Shown: piece after piece, positions 61,022 to 64,000 of the stretch
Layout of the letters: each line of letters opens with the position of its first letter
How positions within the stretch are numbered: the first letter of the stretch is position 1
From: Lutimaribacter_A marinistellae
Lineage (GTDB): Bacteria > Pseudomonadota > Alphaproteobacteria > Rhodobacterales > Rhodobacteraceae
DNA length: 64,000 nucleotides
NCBI RefSeq assembly: GCF_042648365.1
Contig: NZ_JBHRXI010000008.1
Coordinates: 1-64,000, forward strand
Direction of reading: 5' to 3'
Position numbers and translations under genes: made by a program
The notes under the pieces: generated by a model
What the model saw: the letters and a program-made list of their open reading frames with translations, nothing else
What the model was told of the DNA's origin: nothing
Databases searched by the model: none

Positions 61022-62008
61022 TCAATCACCGTCCTGCGCGTTGAAGCCGGGCGCTATCCCCAAGCTTGCGCCGATCTCGCTTTCGATTGCACGGCGCAGG
61101 TCCTCAACGGCAAGTGCCAGCGCTTCGACCCGCAGCCGCGCCTGCGGATCGGTGATGTCTTGAAACGCCGCATCCGACACCCGCTCTGCTGTATCGTGGA
61201 CACGTTGCAAAGCTGCGTTCGCCTCGGGAAGATCCCGTTCGGCCAAGGCGCTTGCCAGTGCGTGCGCGGCTTCGCTCGCCATGACAGCGTTTCGCAGGCT
61301 GCGGCCCGATCGCCGTGCCTCTGCCCGGGCTGGCCGGGGGCGGTCGAATGTTCCCAGCGGACGGGCAAGGCGTTGATCCGTGGTAAATTCGAGCGAGGAC
61401 AGGATCTGCGTATAGATTGCCCGCAAAGCCTCGTCTTCGTCCAAGAAAGTAGCGTTGCCTTCTTCTCCCGCGCTGCGCAGGGTTTCGGCGAAGTCTCCAA
61501 GCCATGCCTCGCTTAACCCCGCGGCCTGCAGAGCCATGTCGGAAGCGATCGCACGTGTGAGGGCGCAGCTGTAACTGTCGGCCTCGTAGGTTGAGAATTC
61601 GGGATCGTAGAGCATCATCTCGAGCGCATAGAGCCCGCGCGCGGCTATCGACACCTCCGCATATGCATCTGCGCTTTCCACGACGAGGTCGGCATCGGCG
61701 ATCAGCCGGGACAGTGTCCGCCCGGTGAAACCGCGCGCGTCGGGCCAAAAGGCGATGGACAGGGCGCCGGTCTCGGATGGCCCCAAGCGCAGGTCCCCCA
61801 CGGGAATCCATGCGTCAAAGGCGTCGTGAAATGCGGGCTGAAGGGCGCTGGGCCGGCAGTCTCGATCAGCCGCATCCGCCAGCGCCTGCGTTTTCACGGA
61901 AAACTCGGACAGGGATGGAAGGATGTGATCGTCCAGAACTTCGTTCACGCCTGCCACGGCAGGGCAGGCAATGCCCAGCGAAAGCGCGATGACAGGTAGC
62001 AGTCTCAT
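61022..62008 (-). CDS. imelysin-family (M75-like) periplasmic iron protein
   Basis: 328 residues with a Sec signal at 1-19 ('LLPVIALSLGIACPAVAG'). The mature part is helical, with the imelysin opening 'DHILPSLSEFSVKTQALADA' and 'AFHDAFDAWIPVGDLRLGPS'. The GxHxxE motif is not seen where expected; only 'GLYALEMMLYDPEF' occupies that region, as in divergent members. Such proteins bind iron or haem in the periplasm. The start overlaps the di-haem oxidoreductase stop by 4 bases. Confidence 0.83.
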   Translation of the reverse strand: MRLLPVIALSLGIACPAVAGVNEVLDDHILPSLSEFSVKTQALADAADRDCRPSALQPAFHDAFDAWIPVGDLRLGPSETGALSIAFWPDARGFTGRTLSRLIADADLVVESADAYAEVSIAARGLYALEMMLYDPEFSTYEADSYSCALTRAIASDMALQAAGLSEAWLGDFAETLRSAGEEGNATFLDEDEALRAIYTQILSSLEFTTDQRLARPLGTFDRPRPARAEARRSGRSLRNAVMASEAAHALASALAERDLPEANAALQRVHDTAERVSDAAFQDITDPQARLRVEALALAVEDLRRAIESEIGASLGIAPGFNAQDGD

Positions 62009-63555
62009 AAACTCTCCAGGAAACGGATCAGCGCCTTGCGGTCATCCGGGTGCATCGCGACAACTTTCGCCTTTGCCGTTTCGGCTTCGCCCCCGTGCCA
62101 CAATACGGCTTCGAGCAATGACCGCGCCCGCCCGTCATGAAGGAACTGCGTATGGCCCGAAACGGTCTCGGTAAGTCCAATCCCCCAGAGAGGCGCAGTC
62201 CGCCATTCCCGTCCATCCGCGCGGCCTTCGGGCCGGTGATCGGCCAGCCCGGACCCCATGTCATGCAGCAGCATGTCCGTGTAAGGCCATATCAACTGAA
62301 AGCTTGCCGGGTTTTCCCCGTCCAGCCGGTGGGTAACATAGTTTGGCCTGTGGCAGCTGGCGCATCCCGTGTCAAAGAACACCTCGCGCCCACGCAGCAC
62401 CTGCGGGTCGTCCACATCGCGCCGCGCCGGTACCCCAAGCGTGCGGCTGTAGAACGTCACAAGGTCAAGGCCCGCCTGATCGATTTCCAGACCATCCTGT
62501 TCCGGGTCGCCGCCATGCAACGCGGCGGCGCAATCGGTTTGCGCGTCGGTACATTCGCCCGATCCTGCCCGGTGGATCGGGTTCGAGATTCCGATATCGC
62601 CGGCAAACGCGCTTGCCGTCTGTTCCAGTATGGATGGGTTGCCCGCCTTGTGGCCAAACCGCCCAAGCACCGGGCGATCGTGCACCTCGGACCAGACGAC
62701 CTGCGCGCGGCCGGAAATCCCGTCGCCATTCGCGTCTTCGGGGTCCGCCCATTCAAGGATGTCTTGCGTCGGAACCGCCTCGAGCAGTCCCATCCCGATC
62801 ATCTGTGGCGCGACCCTTGGGCTCAGCATCGCCTCTGCGTGCAGCGGGCCGTATCCAAGCTCCGTCGCTGAATAGAGTGGTTGCCGCAAACGCGCGACCT
62901 CGCCACCGGACAGCGGAACTTCGATTTCTTCGTACTGGACCTGCAGCCGATATTCCGGCGTGTGGCCCGGCAGACTGAAATCCTGCAACTGGGTGCCATA
63001 CACCGGGTCCGGCGCGGTCGGGTGCGTGCCGGCAATGTATCGTTCGACTTCGGCCATGTCCGGGGCACGTACCGAGATGCGCAGGAACGTGGATACAGCG
63101 GTATCCTCTGGACCCTCGGGTGGGTGGCCGCGCCCATCCTTCAGGTGGCAGCGTTGACAGGACCTTGCGTTGAACAAGGGGCCAAGCCCGTCCGAGGCAA
63201 GGGTCGAGGCAGGTGCCGAGACCCAGATGCGCTTGAACATCCCGTTGCCGACACGAAAATCGAGCTCCTGCTCGAAACTCAGATTGGCGGCTGGCTGGGA
63301 AAAGGCATCGGCCGTCTGCCGAAGGCGGACCGTCTGCGCCCCGGCGGAGTTTTCCTCGAAGGCCCAAGGTTCCGAAAAATCCTGCGGCATGGACGTCACG
63401 GCCGAGACCCGTTCGCGCTCTTCGGCCGTGCGCGAGATGACGTCCAGGTGCACATCCTCCAGCCCGGACCAATCGTCCGCAAGCGCAGTGGTCGGCAAGA
63501 CAGGAGTCGTAACGGCCACCAAGGTGGCCGCGAAAAGCCGGCTACTCGGCTTCAT
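62005..63555 (-). CDS. di-haem oxidoreductase (DUF1111, thiol-oxidoreductase-like)
   Basis: 516 residues from the ATG at 63555; a start at 63582 would lengthen the overlap with bacterioferritin. Sec signal ends 'LPTTALADD'. Two haem c sites: 'CQRCH' at 133-137 and 'GCASCH' in the C-terminal third, each in a DUF1111-typical setting ('GPLFNARSCQRCHLKDGRGH', 'REVFFDTGCASCHRP'). It is a periplasmic cytochrome. It overlaps the bacterioferritin stop by 14 bases and the imelysin start by 4, so the three are translated together. Confidence 0.88.
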   Translation of the reverse strand: MKPSSRLFAATLVAVTTPVLPTTALADDWSGLEDVHLDVISRTAEERERVSAVTSMPQDFSEPWAFEENSAGAQTVRLRQTADAFSQPAANLSFEQELDFRVGNGMFKRIWVSAPASTLASDGLGPLFNARSCQRCHLKDGRGHPPEGPEDTAVSTFLRISVRAPDMAEVERYIAGTHPTAPDPVYGTQLQDFSLPGHTPEYRLQVQYEEIEVPLSGGEVARLRQPLYSATELGYGPLHAEAMLSPRVAPQMIGMGLLEAVPTQDILEWADPEDANGDGISGRAQVVWSEVHDRPVLGRFGHKAGNPSILEQTASAFAGDIGISNPIHRAGSGECTDAQTDCAAALHGGDPEQDGLEIDQAGLDLVTFYSRTLGVPARRDVDDPQVLRGREVFFDTGCASCHRPNYVTHRLDGENPASFQLIWPYTDMLLHDMGSGLADHRPEGRADGREWRTAPLWGIGLTETVSGHTQFLHDGRARSLLEAVLWHGGEAETAKAKVVAMHPDDRKALIRFLESL

Positions 63556-64000
63556 CCATTCGCGATGCATTGAGATGGGCATAATTCTCCGCGCCGATGC
63601 GCTCGTGCAGGTCTAGCTGGGTTTCGAGGAAGTCGATATGGCCTTCTTCATCGGCAAGAAGTTCCTCGAACAACTCCTTGGTCACCCAGTCTCCGACGGA
63701 CGCGCAATACTCCCGCGCTTCCTTGTAGAGCGCGCGCGCCTCGTGCTCGGCTGCCAGGTCGCATTCCAGCGTTTCCTTTGGGTTCTGACCGGTGCGGATC
63801 GGGTCCAGCTTCTGCAGGTTGGGATGACCTTCGAGGAACAGGATACGCGCGATCAGCTTGTCGGCGTGGTTCATCTCCTCGATCGATTCCTCGCGACTTT
63901 TCTTGGCCATGTGGCCAAGGCCCCAGTCTTCCTGCATGCGGTAATGCAGCCAGTACTGGCTGACCGCCGTCAGTTCACTTCGCAGCGCGCGGTTGAGATA
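63542..64000 (-). CDS. bfr: bacterioferritin, 5' end beyond window
   Basis: 152 residues visible of about 160; the start lies past the edge. Reading in from the edge gives 'YLNRALRSELTAVSQYWLHY', where the Glu is the first ferroxidase ligand, then 'SIEEMNHADKLIARILFLEG' with the second Glu, haem-axial Met and His, and 'LADEEGHIDFLETQL' with the last Glu and His. All six ferroxidase positions and the haem Met are present, so it should form an iron-storing 24-mer. First visible gene of the iron operon. Confidence 0.93.
   Translation of the reverse strand, partial: YLNRALRSELTAVSQYWLHYRMQEDWGLGHMAKKSREESIEEMNHADKLIARILFLEGHPNLQKLDPIRTGQNPKETLECDLAAEHEARALYKEAREYCASVGDWVTKELFEELLADEEGHIDFLETQLDLHERIGAENYAHLNASRMDEAE

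Overview
The window looks like chromosomal DNA of a marine alphaproteobacterium of the Rhodobacterales (Roseobacter-type). The support is a GC-rich sequence with long antisense shadow frames, a DddQ-type DMSP-lyase cupin, betaine-demethylation enzymes, several very large RTX exoproteins and dense operons with 4-base ATGA overlaps. No rRNA gene, CRISPR array or replication origin was seen. One tRNA gene, tRNA-Ser(GCT), is present.

Layout. (1) 95-7959: a small-molecule catabolic module. It holds a Tat-exported family-5 solute-binding protein on + and a minus-strand operon of creatininase-like hydrolase, CodA-like amidohydrolase, FAD-linked oxidase, TauD-like dioxygenase and DUF2165-like membrane protein, plus a RidA-like protein. 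A cupin regulator at the left edge seems to have lost its HTH. (2) 7972-9885: HWE-family hybrid histidine kinase with C-terminal receiver. (3) 10037-18332: an RTX protein with an 86-residue super-repeat, and upstream of it an operon of adenylate cyclase-TPR protein, PAP2/vanadium-haloperoxidase-like protein with a (Gly-Ala-Phe)n head, and a subtilase with no signal peptide. (4) 18546-21205: MaoC hydratase, an unrecognised 348-aa protein and a CaiB-type CoA transferase. (5) 21857-27526: an 1889-aa RTX protein.

(6) 27527-40147: a probable integrated island. One end is tRNA-Ser(GCT) followed by a multiply frameshifted tyrosine integrase. The other end carries what looks like a serine-recombinase C-terminal scrap. 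Its cargo is a seven-gene minus-strand operon (small protein, DUF3179 membrane protein, FNT channel, exported type I sulfatase, RND adaptor and pump, Kef-type antiporter) facing a divergent membrane-anchored TPR protein. (7) 40716-43681: GlxA-type regulator, gamma-butyrobetaine-hydroxylase-like dioxygenase and class II aldolase. (8) 43759-51511: two more RTX exoproteins. (9) 51778-59904: a betaine/DMSP cluster. RpiR regulator, Rieske oxygenase and CMD protein lie on minus; DMGDH/GcvT-type demethylase, DddQ-like cupin, enolase-superfamily racemase-like enzyme and class III aminotransferase lie on +. (10) 59947-64000: an iron-handling operon of bacterioferritin, di-haem oxidoreductase, imelysin and DUF1513 protein.

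How they fit together (inference): regions 1, 7 and 9 look like scavenging of nitrogen- and sulfur-bearing marine osmolytes. The RTX proteins are surface or secreted adhesin-like products needing a type I exporter, and none is present here. The two most unusual assemblies are the cyclase/PAP2/subtilase operon (13111-18332) and the island operon (27740-37776). Function assignments come from motifs and family recollection read by eye, without database searches.
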